This document shows positions 11,811 through 23,858 of a stretch of DNA of 64,000 bases, in pieces; the stretch's first letter is position 1, and each line of letters begins with the position of its first letter. The translations under genes were made by a program, and so were the position numbers. Under the pieces are notes generated by a model. The model was not told where the DNA came from. It searched no databases and saw nothing but the letters and a program-made list of their open reading frames with translations. The DNA comes from Eurosta solidaginis (lineage: Eukaryota; Arthropoda; Insecta; Diptera; Tephritidae), in NCBI RefSeq assembly GCF_040869045.1, contig NC_090319.1, positions 67,056,779 to 67,120,778 of the forward strand, in the 5' to 3' direction.

Positions 11811-12607
11811 CGGGACTGTTCTCGGCTGTGCCGAAGACTTCATACCTTTCATTAATGGGGCTGAACAATAATCTTATCCCGTTCGTAATCTCCAAATAAT
11901 CGGATGTATAAGATAAGAAATATATAGTGAACAGATGTACATACCTAAACGATTTTTAAGATAAATATAAAATAAAAAATGGCAAACAACCCCCTTATCT
12001 AAAAGATCGGTTGTATGGGATATATATTATATATAGCTCCGATCGAAATGATTTTTACAGGAAATCTATGATATATTAGAATATATATCACCAAGTTTCA
12101 CGTTTTTATATTGGAAACTAAGGGAGAAATGGCAAAAAACCCCCTTATCTGAACGATCGGTTGAATGGGATATATATTACATAAAGCTCCGATCGAAATT
12201 ATTTTTTCATGAAATCTTCTATGATATATTAAAATATATATCACCGAGTTTCACGTTTATACTTTCTAAATTGCGGCAGGAATGACCAAAATCGTCTTAT
12301 CTGAACGACCGGTTGTAAGGGAGATATATGTTATAGTGGTCCGATCCTACCGAATCCGACAAATGTCTAATATAATACAAAAATACATCCTTGTGCCAAA
12401 TTTCATTGAGATATCTCAAAATTTGAGGGACTAGTTTGCGTTCAAACAAACAGACGGACGGACAGACGGACATGGCTCTATCAACTCAGTTCGTCGCCCT
12501 GATCAATTCGGTATACTTAATGGTGAGTCTATCTTCTATATTTCTCAACGTTACTAACATCGGACCAAAGTTAATACACCATTTCATGTTCATGAAAGAT
12601 ATAAAAA
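11811..12607 (+). mobile_element. Non-autonomous dispersed element with three internal ~151-bp repeats
   Basis: Begins CAAGTAAGGACGGGACTGTT, ends AAAGATATAAAAA, and carries CAGACGGACGGACAGACGGAC before the end. The same ends and body occur at 45647-46756. Internal units start at GATCGGTTGTATGGGATATA (12005, 12155, 12307). No coding capacity is seen. Similar ends (AAGTAAGGAAGGC...GTATAAAAA) define the larger family at 48249 and 59354, so these may belong to one superfamily. Confidence 0.75.
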
Positions 12608-12710
12608 GTGGATGAAAATAAATAAATAAAAAATTAAAATTTTAAACGAAAAAAATTGTTTTTATACTAAAGAAAGTTTTAAATAGAGAAAAATAAGTAC
12701 AGTATTAATA

Positions 12711-13073
12711 ACCACCGTGGTGTGATGGTAGCGTGCTCCGCCTAACACACCGAATGCCCTGGGTTCATACCCAGGGCAAAGCAAAATCAATAATTTTAGA
12801 AATAAGGTTTTTCAATTAGAAGACAATTTTTCTAAGCGGGGTCGCCCCTCGGCAGTGTTTGGCAAGCACTCTGAGTGCGTTTCTGCCATGAAAAGCTCTC
12901 AGTGAAAACTCATCTGCTTCGCAGATGCCGTTCGGAGTAGGCATAAAACAAGTAGGTCCCGTCCCGCCAATTTGTAGGAAAGATTGAAAAGGAGCACGAC
13001 GCAAATTGGAAGAGAAGCTCGGCCTAAAATCTCTTCGGAGGTTATCGCGCCTTACACATATTTTTATTTTTTT
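12711..13073 (+). mobile_element. Second full-length tRNA-derived SINE copy
   Basis: Same body as the copy at 3443, including the A-box-like GTGTGATGGTAGCG, B-box-like GGTTCATACCC, TAAGCGGGGTCGCCCCTCGG and GTTATCGCGCCTTACAC. A putative 9-bp target duplication TATTAATAA lies at 12703-12711 and 13074-13082; it is AT-rich and less convincing than the 14-bp one at the first copy. Confidence 0.88.
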
Positions 13074-13261
13074 TATTAATAAAAAATTGTAAATTAATAA
13101 TAAAAATAAAATTTAGTAAAAAGAACATATATTAATACAAAATGTGTTAAAGAATAAAAATAAAATAAAAACGTTATATAACAAAAAAAATTAATTAATT
13201 AATTTTAAATAGATTAAATTAAAAAAAAAGAATAATAAAACAGAAGGGAAAAAAATATATT

Positions 13262-13390
13262 ACAGAAATGTTTTTCAAATAAAAAATATTAGTTTAATAA
13301 TTTGGGAAAAATTTAAACAACGTGACATCAGGACGGACAAGGAGACAGCTGTTTCGATTATACCTTGTAAATCTCTTCAATGCCTTTTCT
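13262..13390 (-). mobile_element. Partial MITE arm in composite unit 1
   Basis: AATAATTTGGGAAAAATTTAAACAACGTGACATCAGGAC...GACAGCTGTTTCGATTATACCTTGTAAATCTCTTCAA matches the interior of the MITEs at 13648 and 14704. It stops at GCCTTTT, where the MITE's right terminal repeat would begin, and joins the tRNA-like block instead. Confidence 0.65.
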
Positions 13391-13464
13391 CCCGGGAGTG
13401 GGATTTGAACCCGCACTCCTACGATGGTTGAAGTGTTACAGACGCATTCAGCCACGTCATGCCT
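13391..13464 (-). repeat. tRNA-like (pol III promoter-like) sequence, copy 1
   Basis: On the minus strand GACGTGGCTGAATGCG resembles a tRNA D-arm/A box of the Leu/Ser type, and GCGGGTTCAAATCCC is a good B box. Stems are imperfect, so I do not call a functional tRNA. It is the head of a ~260-bp block (13391-13647) repeated at 14442-14703. Confidence 0.6.
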
Positions 13465-13647
13465 TAGTTGTTGTAAACTTTATCCCAATTGCCTTCTTTG
13501 CATATTTTATTTTGTGCATTACATACTTTGTATGCAATCAAGTGTTAAAGTTATGCTTGTTGGTAAGGCGGTTTCAAAGAAACTGGTATTATTTTTGCTT
13601 TTGTTGTATTTATAGAACTACAAAGAATTAACCAATGTTTTATATTT

Positions 13648-13851
13648 GTATGAATTAAGCGGGGGTTGCCCTTATAAGGGCTTTGAAGAGATTTACAAGT
13701 TATTATCGAAACAGCTGTCGCCTTGTCCGTTTTGATGTCACATTGTTTAAATTTTCCCAAATTATTAAATAAATTATAAATTAAAAATTGCTTCAAATAA
13801 ATGTTTTCATACATTTAAAAGCAATAAGGGCAACCCCCGCTTAACTCATAC
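13648..13851. mobile_element. 204-bp MITE with ~28-bp terminal inverted repeats, copy A
   Basis: GTATGAATTAAGCGGGGGTT at the left is mirrored by AACCCCCGCTTAACTCATAC at the right. The interior is the CAGCTGTCGCCTTGTCCG and AAATTGCTTCAAATAAATG sequence shared with copy B but in the opposite orientation. Confidence 0.8.
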
Positions 13852-14350
13852 AAAAAAAATTTAAAATTTACCAAAAAAAAATTAAAACAGGAACAAAAAT
13901 AAAAAAATTAAATATATAACAAAAAATTGCTGAAAAAATAAAAATAAATTTTTTTTTGTAATTTAAAAAAATAGTTTTTATCGTAAAGGAAATAATAATT
14001 TTAAAATTATATGTGTAAAACTAAATAATATACAAAATTGGAAACAAATAATTAAAAAAAATTGTAAAATAAATAAGAAAAATTTTAAGAACACAAAAAC
14101 ATTAAAATATAAGAATACAAAAATATAAACAATTTAAGAACAAAAATAATAACGAATTTAAAAATAAACAAACAATAATATATTTTAAAATAAAAAAAAA
14201 ATGAAAAATTTAGGAATAAAAAAATAAAAAATTCAAGAACAAAAAAATAATAAAACAATAATATATGTATTTTTAAATAAAAAATGAAAAATTTAGGAAA
14301 AAAAATAAAAAATTCAAGAACAAAAATAAAATAAAAAATTTTAGATTTAT
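13852..14350. repeat. A-rich low-complexity tract
   Basis: + strand AAAAATAAAAAA-type words with short duplications such as GAAAAATTTAGGAA...AAAAATTCAAGAACAAAAA. No gene. Confidence 0.7.
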
Positions 14351-14703
14351 TTAATTTGAGAAAAATTTAAACATCGTGACATCAGGATGGACAAGGCGAC
14401 AGCTGTTCGATTATACCTTGTAAATCTCTTCAAAGTCTTTTCTCCCGCGAGTGGGATTTGAACCCGCACTCCTACAATCGTTGAAGTGTTACAAACGCAT
14501 TCAGCCACGTCAGACCTTAGTTGTTGTAAACCTCATCCCAATTGCCTTCTTTGCATATTTTCTTCTTTATGCACTGTACATACTTCGTATGTAATCATGT
14601 GTTTAAAGTTATGCGTTGGTAAGACGTTTTCAAAGAAACTGGTGTTGTTTCTTTATTTGTTCTATTTATAGAACTACAACGAATTAACCAATGTTGCATA
14701 TTT
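14351..14703 (-). mobile_element. Composite unit 2: partial MITE arm plus tRNA-like block
   Basis: Colinear with 13262-13647: AATTTAAACATCGTGACATCAGGATGG, the CAGCTGTTCGATTATACC arm, then CTCCCGCGAGTGGGATTTGAACCCGCACTCC, ending at ATTTGTATGGG where MITE copy B starts. The tRNA-like part is 14442-14512 on the minus strand with B box GGGTTCAAATCC. Confidence 0.65.
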
Positions 14704-14923
14704 GTATGGGTTTAAGCGGGGATTGCCCTATTGCTTTAAATGTATGAAAACATTTATTTGAAGCAATTTTTAATTTATAATTTATTTAATAATTTGGAAA
14801 AAATTTTAACAACGTGAGATCAGGATGGACAAGGCGACAGCTGTTTCGATTTTACCTTGTAAATCTCTTCAAAGCCTTTTCATACATTTAAAGCACTAGG
14901 ACAATCCCCGCTTAAACTCATAC
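14704..14923. mobile_element. 220-bp MITE, copy B (interior inverted relative to copy A)
   Basis: Ends GTATGGGTTTAAGCGGGGATT and AATCCCCGCTTAAACTCATAC form the inverted repeat. The interior order is CATTTATTTGAAGCAATTTT first and CTTGTAAATCTCTTCAAAGCC last, the reverse complement of copy A. The flanks of copies A and B on the left side are homologous. Confidence 0.8.
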
Positions 14924-15270
14924 AAAAAAATTTAAAAATAAAAAAAAATTTAAAATTTGAGGATAAAAAAAATAAAAAATTTAAGTATAAAAACAAAATT
15001 AAAATGTTAACAATAAAAAATTTAAGAAAAAACGCTAAGCAAAGAATGTCCACATAAATTAAAGCAGCACAAAATTTATAGCCAAAAAAAAAATTATGAA
15101 AATTAAAAGAAGAAAAGCAAACAAACTAAAAAATTTAACTAAACAAATTACAAAATTAAGAAGCAATAAAAAATATTAAAAAAAAGCACAAAGAAAAAAC
15201 TTAACAACGAAAAATGTACATTGATATATATGAATATATGTATATGAAATTAAGGAATAATAAATTAATT
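14924..15270. repeat. A-rich low-complexity tract
   Basis: AAAATTTAAAAT and AAAAAATAAAAAATTTAAG words on the + strand; no gene. Confidence 0.6.
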
Positions 15271-16615
15271 TATTAAAAAAAAAGGTCGATTAGAAAAAGC
15301 AATGAAAAAATTATGTAAATGTTTCTTTTGGCCAGTCTCTGAATGTTGACTCCATTTTAATTTGAATTCAACGTTTTTAGTGAAGTCAAGTTCAGAACAA
15401 GCCCTTTCGGCCTGCAATTTAGTCTTATTCTCATAATTTTTTTTCATGTTAAGTGTGTTCGTATTCTAGCTGCTTCACTTGCTGTGCAATATGAATCTAT
15501 TCTTCTAGTTTAGTTCTTGTTTTCATTTTCGACCGTCTAAGGAAATTTAATTCTGCAACCTCTTTTTCCATACATTTTTGTTGTTATTTTTTTTAAGTAT
15601 ATGTGCATTTCAGCCATATGTTTCTGCAGTATATTTAACAAATTGTTGTTGTTTTTGCTGTTATTAGGCGATTTGTTGTATATACTATGAGATATCAACT
15701 ACACATCATCGTATGCCCATATTTGCTTAATTCACATTCCTACAATAGGAATTTCGCATTTTTTTCCGGACGATGGCCACACTTATTAATGTTTGATTGA
15801 GGTACACAGAGCTCTGAGAAAAAATGTATGGAAGCAATGTTTTCCCTGGTGATTTCAAGCGTGCTTTGAAAGAGATACAAAGCATACATACTGCACCTAT
15901 ATGTGCTTGTTTGTATGTAACATTGAGTTCCTCAACCCTTTGTATGCTCTTGCACTACCTTATATGGGGTATAAACCAGAAAATATTGTATTTCCAGTGA
16001 AAAGAATCTGCAGTTTATGGATGGTGTTTTTAATGGGCGAATAATATATCGCACCTGCTGAAAGAAATATCTATAGTTATTGTAAACTTGTTTGATGTTT
16101 ACGCACTTGTGAAAGAACTCTAGCAGTGCACAGCATTACGAAATTGTCTTTATTTACATAATTTTCCCTTTCTTCCATATTCCTTACGATAACTGTGTCA
16201 TTTCGGGACCATTTAAATTCCGACGGCGGCATTCCTTCGACACATTTCGTGAAACTTTGGTTCTTCTCGAGATTGTATTCGTGTTCTTTAGAGGCCCGCT
16301 TCAGGGACCAGATTGAAGATGCCACGATGAAGATGTCTTAATACTTTGCTGGATACGTCTGGTTGGTTGCTGGGCTGCACATTAGAAGTGTCGACAGGTT
16401 AACAGAGCGGTCAATTTTCGTTGTCAGAGGAAGCGGCATCGGTTGCTTCTATTGTAAGTCCGCATATTTACATGCAATCAATTATGAAGCGAATTTGAAT
16501 TAAAATGCTTGCTTCATAACTCATTTAAACGAATGAAACGTCATTGCTTGGTATTGGCTGGTTGACATATGTATTCATTCTAGGGCTCTACTGTAGCGTG
16601 GGCTTATGTATATGT
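15271..16615. other. Unassigned intronic sequence
   Basis: No recognised element. A minus-strand frame at 16077-16325 has no motif I know. Confidence 0.35.
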
Positions 16616-16784
16616 AATACTAGCCTTTACCCGCGGCCCCGTCCGCAAGGAAAATTTTAAATATATGGGCTATTCGCGTTAGCCTGCTTATTATCTGTTT
16701 ACAATTTTGTTTTCTGTCTAATGCATTTTATTTTTGTAATTGAGTAAAAAAAAAGAACTAAATGAGCTGATAACCTGATAGCAT

Positions 16785-19700
16785 CCCAAATGATCCCGAA
16801 ATTATCCAGAAAAAGCTACGAAATGACCCCAACGCTATCGCGGACGGATCCCGAAAACCATCCAGAAATGCCCCGAAAGGGTCTCCAAAAGTTCCCCGAA
16901 TAGTCCCAAAAAAACCCGAAATGAGAGCGACACGATTCTAGACGTATGTAGAGAACCACACAGAAATGATCCCTGAAGGTGTTCCAAAATGATCCCGAAA
17001 AGGTTCCGAAATGACCCTGACTCCCGGGCGGATCTCAAAAACCATCCAGAAAATATCCAGGAAGGTTCCCTAAATTATCCCGACTAACTCCAGAAAAAGT
17101 TCCGAAATGGCTCCGAGGGGATCCACGATGGATCGCGAAAACCATACAGAAATGATTCCGGAAGAATTCCAAAATGATCCCGAAATAGTCCGAAATTGAC
17201 CCAGATGGGATCCCGCACAGATCCAGAAATGATCCCGGAAGGGTGCAAAAACTATCCCGGAAAAGTAACAAAAAATCCCGAAATGGCTCCTACGGCATCC
17301 CGGACGGATCCAGAAATGATCTCGGAAGGGTCCCCAAATGATCCCAAAATGGTCCCGAAATGACCCTGATGGATCCGGCAAACCATCAAGAAATTATGCC
17401 GAAAGGGTCCCAAAATGATCCCGAAATAATACAGAAAAAGTCACGAAACGACCCCTAGAGGATCCCCAAATGATCCCGTATTAGCCCGAAAAGGTCCCGA
17501 AATAACCCCGACGGGATCCCGGACAAATCCCGAAAACCATCCAGAAATGATGCCGGAAGGAATCCCAAATGATTCCGTAAAAGTCCCGCATTGATTCCGA
17601 CGGGATCCCGAACGGATACCGAAAATCATCCAGAAGTGATGCCGGAAAGGTCCTCAAATGATCACCTAATAGTCCCGAAATGACCCTTAAGGGGTCATGG
17701 ACGGATCCCATAAACCATCCAGAAATGATCCCGATATAGTCCCGAAGAAATCCCGAAATGACCCTGACGGGATCTCGAACGCACCCCTAAATGACCCTGA
17801 CGGAATCCCGGAAAGATCCCGAAATCCATCCAGAAATGATCTTGGGAGGGACCCCAAATGATTCCGAAAAAGTCCCGCAATGATTCCGAGGGGATCCTGA
17901 TCGGATACCGAAAACCATCCAGAAGTGATGCCGGAAAGGTCCTCAAATGATCACCTAATACCAAAATGACCCTGACGGCATCCCGGACTGATCCCAAAAT
18001 CCATCCAGAAATGATCTTGGGAAGGTCCCAAAATTATCCCGAAATAGTCTCGGAAAAGTTCAGAAATTACCCTGACGGGTTCCCAGACGAATCCTGAAAG
18101 CCATCTCTAAATGATCCCGAAAAAGTCCCGAAATGACCCTGACTGGACCCCGAAAGGATCCCGAAAACTATCCAGAAATGATGCCGGAAATGTCCTCAAA
18201 TGATCACCTAATAGTTCCGAAAAGACCCTGACGGGATCCCGAACGGATCCCGACAACTATTTAGAAATGATCCCGTATTAGTCGAGAAAAAGTCCCGAAA
18301 TGAACACGACGGGACGCCGGACGAATCCCAAAAACCATTCAGAAATGATGCCGGAAGGGACACCAAATGATCCCGAAAAAGTCCCGCAATAATTCCGACG
18401 GGATCCTGAGGGGATACCGAAAACCATCCAGAAGTGATGCCGAAAAGGTCCTCAAATGATCACCTAATAGTCCCAAAATGACCCTGACGGCATCCCGGAC
18501 AGATCCCGAAATCCATCCAGAAATGATCTTGGGAGGGTCCCAAAATTATCCCGAAATAGTCTGGGAAAAGTCCAGAAATTACCCTGACGGATCCCGGACG
18601 AATCCTGAAAACCAATCTTAAATGATGCCGAAAAAGTCCCGAAATGACCCTGATGGGACCCGGAAAGGATCCCGAAAACTAACCAGAAATGATGCCGGAA
18701 AGGTCCTCAAATGATCTCCCAATAGTTCCGAAAAGACCCTGACGGGATCCCGAACGGATCCCGACATCTATCCAGAAATGATACCGAAATGGCCCGCAAA
18801 TGATCCCGTATTAGTCGAGAAAAAGTCCCGAAATGACCCCGACGGGATGCCGGACGAATCCCAAAAACCATCCAGAAATGATGTCGGAAGGGACCCCAAT
18901 GATCCCGAAAAAGTCCCGCAATTATTCCGACGGGAATCTGAACGGATACCGAAAACCATCCAGAAGTGATGACGGAACGGTCCTCAAATGCTCACCTAAT
19001 AGTCTCAAAATGACCCTGAGGGCATCCCGGACAAATCCCGAAATCCATCCAGAAATGATCTTGGGAAGGTCCCAAAATGATCCCGAAATAGTCTCGGAAA
19101 AGTCCAGAAATTACCCTGACGCGTTCCCGAACGAATCCTGAAAGCCATCCTTAAATGATCCCGAAAAAGCCCCGAAATGACCCTGACGGGATCCCGAAAG
19201 GATTCCAAAAACTATCCAGAAATGATGCCGGAAAGGTCCTCAAATGATCCCCTAATAGTTCCGAAATGACCGTGACGAGATCCCGAACTGATCCCGACAA
19301 CTATCCAGAAATTATGCCGAAAGGGTCCGCAAATGATCCCGTATTAGTCGAGAAAAAGTCCCGAAATGACCCCGACGGGATCCCGGACGAATCCCAAAAA
19401 CCATCCAGAAATGATGCCGGTAGGTATCCCAAATGATCCCGAAATAATCCCGAAATGATCTCGTCGGCATCCCGGACGGATACCGAAAATTATCCAGAAA
19501 TGATGCCGCAAAGGTCCACAAATGATCCCCTAATAGTCCCGAAATTACCCTGATGGGATCCCGGACGGATCCCGAAAACCATCCAGAAATGATGCCGGAA
19601 GAGCCCCCAAATGATCCCGAAAAAGTCCCCAAATGACCCCGACGATATCCCGGACGGATACCGAAAACCATCCAGAAATGATGCCGGAAGAGCCCCCAAA

Positions 19701-21215
19701 TGATCCCGAAAAAGTCCCCAAATGAACCCGACGAGATCCCGCACGGATCCCGAAAACCATCCAGAAATGATGCCGGAAGAGCCCCAAATGATCCCGAAAA
19801 AGTCCCCAAATGACCCCGACATACTCCAGAAAAGGTTCCGAAATGGCTCCGAGGGAATCAACGACGGATCGCGAAAACCATACAGAAATGATTCCGGAAG
19901 GATCCCAAAATGATCCCGAAATAGTCCGGAAATGACCCAGATGGGATCCCGCACAGATCCAGAAATGATCCCGGAAGGGTCCAAACACTATCCCGGAAAA
20001 GTAACAAAAAATCCCGAAATGGCTCCTACGGCATCCCGGACGGATCCAGAAATGATCTCGGAAGGGTCCCCAAATGATCCCAAAATGGTCCCAAAATGAC
20101 CCTGACGGGATCCCGAAAACAATACAGGAATGATGCCGGAAAGGTCCTCAAATGATCCCCTAATACTCCCGAAATGACCGTGACGGGATCCCGACAACTA
20201 TCCAGAAATGATGCCGAAAGGGTCCGCAAATGATCCCGTATTAGACGAAAAAAAGTCCCGAAAGGACCACGACGGGATCCCGGACGAATCCCAAAAACCA
20301 TCCAGAAATGATGCCGGTAGGTATCCCAAATGATCCCGAAATAGTCCCGAAATGACCTCGTCGGCATCCCGGACGGATCCCGAAAATTATCCAGAAATGA
20401 TGCCGGAAAGGTTCCCAAATGATCCCCTAATAGTCCCGAAATTACCCTAATGGGATCCCGGACGGATCCCGAAAACCATCCAGAAATGATGCCGAAAGGG
20501 TTCCCAAATGATCCCGTATTAGTCGCGAAAAAGTCCCGAAATGACCCCGACGGGATCCCGGACGGATCCCGAAAACCATCCAGAAATGATGCCGAAAGGG
20601 TTCCCAAATGATCCCGTATTAGTCGCGAAAAAGTCCCGAAATGACCCCGACGGGATCCCGGACGGATCCCGAAAACCATCCAGAAATGATGCCGGATGAG
20701 CCCCAAAATGATTCCGAAAAAGTCCCCAAATGACCCCGACGAGATCCCGGACGGATCCCGAAAACCATCCAGAAATGATGCCGGAAGAGCCCCCAAATGA
20801 TCCCGAAAAAGTCCCCAAATGACCCCGACGATATCCCGGACGGATCCCGAAAATCATACAGAAATGATGCCGGAAGAGCCCCCAAATGATCCCGAAAAAG
20901 TCCCCATATGACCCCGACGAGATCCCGCACGGATCCCGAAAACCATCCAGAAATGATGCCGGAAGGGTCACCAAATGATCGCGAAATAGTCCCGAAATGA
21001 TTCCGGAATAGTCCCGAAAATGTTCCAAAATAACCCCGACGGGATCCCGGACGGATCCCGTAAACTATACAGAAATGATCCCGGAAGGGTCCCAAAATGA
21101 TCCCGAAATAGTCCCGAAAAAGTCCCGAAATTACCCCTGCGTAATCCCGGACCGATCCCGAAAACCATCCAGAAATGATCCCGGAAGGGTCTCGATATGA
21201 CCCTTACGGGATTAC
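16785..21215. repeat. Minisatellite built on GATCCCGAAA, ~89-100-bp higher-order units
   Basis: The array consists of variants of GATCCCGAAAACCATCCAGAAATGATGCCGGAAG...CAAATGATCCCGAAAAAGTCCC. The anchor CAGAAATGAT occurs at 20481, 20581 and 20681 (exactly 100 bp), then 20770, 20859 and 20948 (89 bp). A shorter ~11-12-bp GATCCCGAA-like module is visible inside. Units toward the right are most alike; the left third is more degenerate. It is far more GC-rich than its surroundings. Long minus-strand frames here (up to 256 codons) reflect stop-poor repeats, occur in all frames and are not called as genes. Confidence 0.9.
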
Positions 21216-21932
21216 AAATAAGGTGAAGCTAATTATAAAACCATGTTAATAAGGCAGCAGGCGCATTGGAGCGAATAAAAAGTTAGATAGAAACATACAG
21301 GTAAAGCTAATAAAAGCGTGCTAATAAAAACAATAGATGGAGGGCGGATGGCGGGAGTAGAGGAGAGGACCACTGATCGTTCCTCCAAAATTGTCTAGAT
21401 CTTGTTCTGTATGTACCAGATACCAAAAACTATTGATTTAGGAGAAAATTTAGATTGAGTTATAACAATTTATGGATTTTACACCAGAGGGGGAGATAAA
21501 GGGGCGGGCGGAGGGTGTCACTGCTTACTTTGTAAGCCCTCCACTTATTTGACCCCTTGAGTCTGTGATATTGGTGAAGGCCAGTATACGTAAAGTTATA
21601 ATGTGTAAAAATTATGAAAAATAATTTCTCGAAGGGGTCGTGGGACCCCCACCCCTCTTTCCATGTTCGAAAAAAATTTCGCTAGTAGACTACTGTCTGT
21701 GTCCCAAATTTCATCAAAATCCGTGTAGCCATTCTGGCGTGATTCAGTCGCAAAGACGAAAAAATATAATTATTAAATTATAGCTGTTCCTAGGGGGCGG
21801 GGACCACGCCCCTTTTGAAAAATATATAGCTAGTAGATCCTTCTAGACTATTGGCTATATGTGTGCAAAATTTCATACAAATCGGTCCAGCCGTTCTTGC
21901 GTTATTGAGTCACAAAGACAAACGTCTGGACA

Positions 21933-21991
21933 AACATCCAAACATCCAAACATCCAAACATCCAAACATCCAAACATCTTAACATCCAAAC
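21933..21991 (+). repeat. (ACATCCAA)n microsatellite
   Basis: About seven copies of the 8-base ACATCCAA unit, just before the putative 3' end of the enclosing element. Confidence 0.85.
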
Positions 21992-22016
21992 TTTCCCATT
22001 TATAATATATATTAGA

Positions 22017-22739
22017 TTATTACATTCCCTAGATTCGCTTGTTAGCCCAACAGTTAGGGTATTGTAATTTCGACTGTGATTCTAGAGATTTTTTTATTTA
22101 ACCTGTTTAAAATACGTATTCTTTGTTGAAGCTGCTCTGTTCAAACTGTGCGTAAGATCGTTCATCTATCAAGGCCGCCATGTAAGTAAAAATGTCCCCT
22201 TAACCTTCAGCTATTTTTTCAAGTCTCAACGTGGCCAACCAGCGAACAAGCGTAGAAATTCTATCCTTCACTTTAACTTCTCAGTCATGACGAGAGTTTG
22301 CTAATAAAACCAGTCTAGAAAGAACAATGAAACATATTTGTCTGTAGGCGAGATGGTTAGTTGTGGTAAAGAAAAAAAAAATAGAAAGCAATTCAATGAC
22401 CTACGACATTATTACAGCCGTCAGTGTACTAGGCAATGGAACATTCGACGAAGCACTTGCATAAAAAGTCAGCAAACAATAACAACAACAAGAAAAAACT
22501 CAAGCTCCAGCCAAGCAGAAAGTAATATGTAACAATTAAGCCATAGAGAAGGTGCCAACCGGTCTTCCGCACAATAACAAGTTGTGACTGGGAAAATGTT
22601 TGAAACATACATACATATGTACATATGTGGATAGAAGTATTCTTCACTAGGTAACTAGTGCCTATATTATTACTACCTTTACGATTGTTTGTGCGCCAAT
22701 TTTACTGTATACATTGGGATATTTTGAGATCGATTTGCA
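22017..22739. other. Unassigned intronic sequence
   Basis: No recognised gene or element. Confidence 0.35.
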
Positions 22740-22900
22740 AGTGCATAACTTTCCGATTACTTGGACATAGTTCGGAACACGACGATAACACATCGATAAA
22801 ACAATTCCACTAGGTGGCGCAATGGTCAAAATCAATTAAAATTTGGTCAAAATTAGTCACTTTTGTGAACGATTGGATAATTGAAACTTGCAACGTAGTT
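22740..22900 (+). repeat. Single diverged unit of the 2000-2530 repeat family
   Basis: AACAATTCCACTAGGTGGCGC followed by GGTCAAAATCAATTAAAATTTGGTCA and GATTGGATAATTGAAACTTGCAAC matches the unit layout at 2340-2510. Confidence 0.55.
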
Positions 22901-23399
22901 AAATGTAAAAAAATGCCACCATTTCCAATTTCAATATAAATTATCAAAACTTTTCCTTAGTTGAAAGAAAAGTTGTCTGCTGCTTTTTGGTCCATTTATA
23001 TAAAGATAGCCTAAACAAATTTTGTTACCTCTTCTTTATACTCTTCTTATTTTATCTTATTCTATTAAGTTCTTCGTACTTTAGCAGATGCGTTACTGAG
23101 TTTGTATGTTGAAATGGTAACAAACCTTTGCAATCTGCAAAAAACAAACATGTGTGTGAAAAAACTAAAAAAAAAAAAATCTGTGGGATAGGGCAGTTAC
23201 TAACGTACATCATTCAACTCGTTGATAAGCAGTAAATTAATTGTTAAGTTAATTAGTTATTATTATCGCTAGCGGAGGGAGCAATGGACGGCTTTTTATG
23301 GGAATGATAAGGGCTTTTGAGCTTTTATTTGTTTGCGGCTGATGAGTGATTGTTCATGAAATAAGAAATTTTGTTATTGTAAGAAAACAGTATATAGAA

Positions 23400-23635
23400 G
23401 TATTTTAAGCTAACCCAACCTTTCCACCCCAATAAAAAAACAAAAATTAAGTTACGTGTTAATTCAATTTATTACACTTGTTGTTTGAAATTAAGCTAGC
23501 CAAACCCGCGATATTTTTTAAAAGTCAAGTGTAATACATTTAATTAACCCGTATTAAATGAGCAATAAATTTTGTGCAATTTAGTATGCTCTCGTTTTTC
23601 GATTGAGCTTGAAAGGTTGGGCTATCGTAAGAGAC
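23400..23635. mobile_element. Monomeric foldback-type MITE, diverged copy
   Basis: TTAAGCTAACCCAACC...CCAATAAAAAAAC at the left and CGTTTTTCGATTGAGCTTGAAAGGTTGGGCTATCGTAAGAGAC at the right are inverted repeats. They match the terminal repeats of the giant array at 34283-38823 and the copy at 45147. The interior carries TTATTACACTTG and CAAGTGTAATACATTTAATTAACC. No clear target duplication. Confidence 0.75.
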
Positions 23636-23858
23636 GTTATATCAAATAATATTTGACTTATGGGGCTGATCAGTCAAGTAGCTGAGAGATCGCGGCACGT
23701 GGCAGTCCTACACATTTTTTTTACCGAAACTAAATGAAATATCTTTTTTTTGATACTCTTTTTGCAAACTTCATTTTATTAAAAAAACAAAAAAACATGG
23801 TAACAGGTAACTTTGGCAAAACAACTCCTAAGTGGCAATAGTTAACGCTCTATAGTAT

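Larger units (their letters stand above)
16616..22016 (+). mobile_element. Putative single dispersed element enclosing a 4.4-kb minisatellite
   Basis: The left end ATACTAGCCTTTACCCGCGGCCCCGTCCGC and the right end (AAATCGGTCCAGCCGTTCTTGCG...CCATTTATAATATATATTAG) resemble the two ends of a repeat type I recognise as widespread in insect genomes. Between them are the minisatellite (16785-21215) and 21216-21900 with GGGGGCGGGGACCACGCCCC-like and CAAATTTCATC.AAATC motifs. That the two ends belong to one insertion is inference; no target duplication was identified. Confidence 0.45.

Noticed and set aside
13391..13464. Functional tRNA gene (also 14442, 31182 and 44578)
   Set aside because: A and B boxes are good, but acceptor and T stems do not pair properly, and two are parts of repeated composite elements.
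16077..16325. 82-codon minus-strand frame
   Set aside because: Composition looks protein-like but I recognise no motif and see no splice or retroelement context; left unassigned.
16835..21168. Series of long minus-strand reading frames (up to 256 codons) with Gly/Ser/Phe/Asp repeats
   Set aside because: They lie wholly in the GATCCCGAA minisatellite, overlap one another in several frames, and unit lengths are not multiples of three. They resemble no protein I know.
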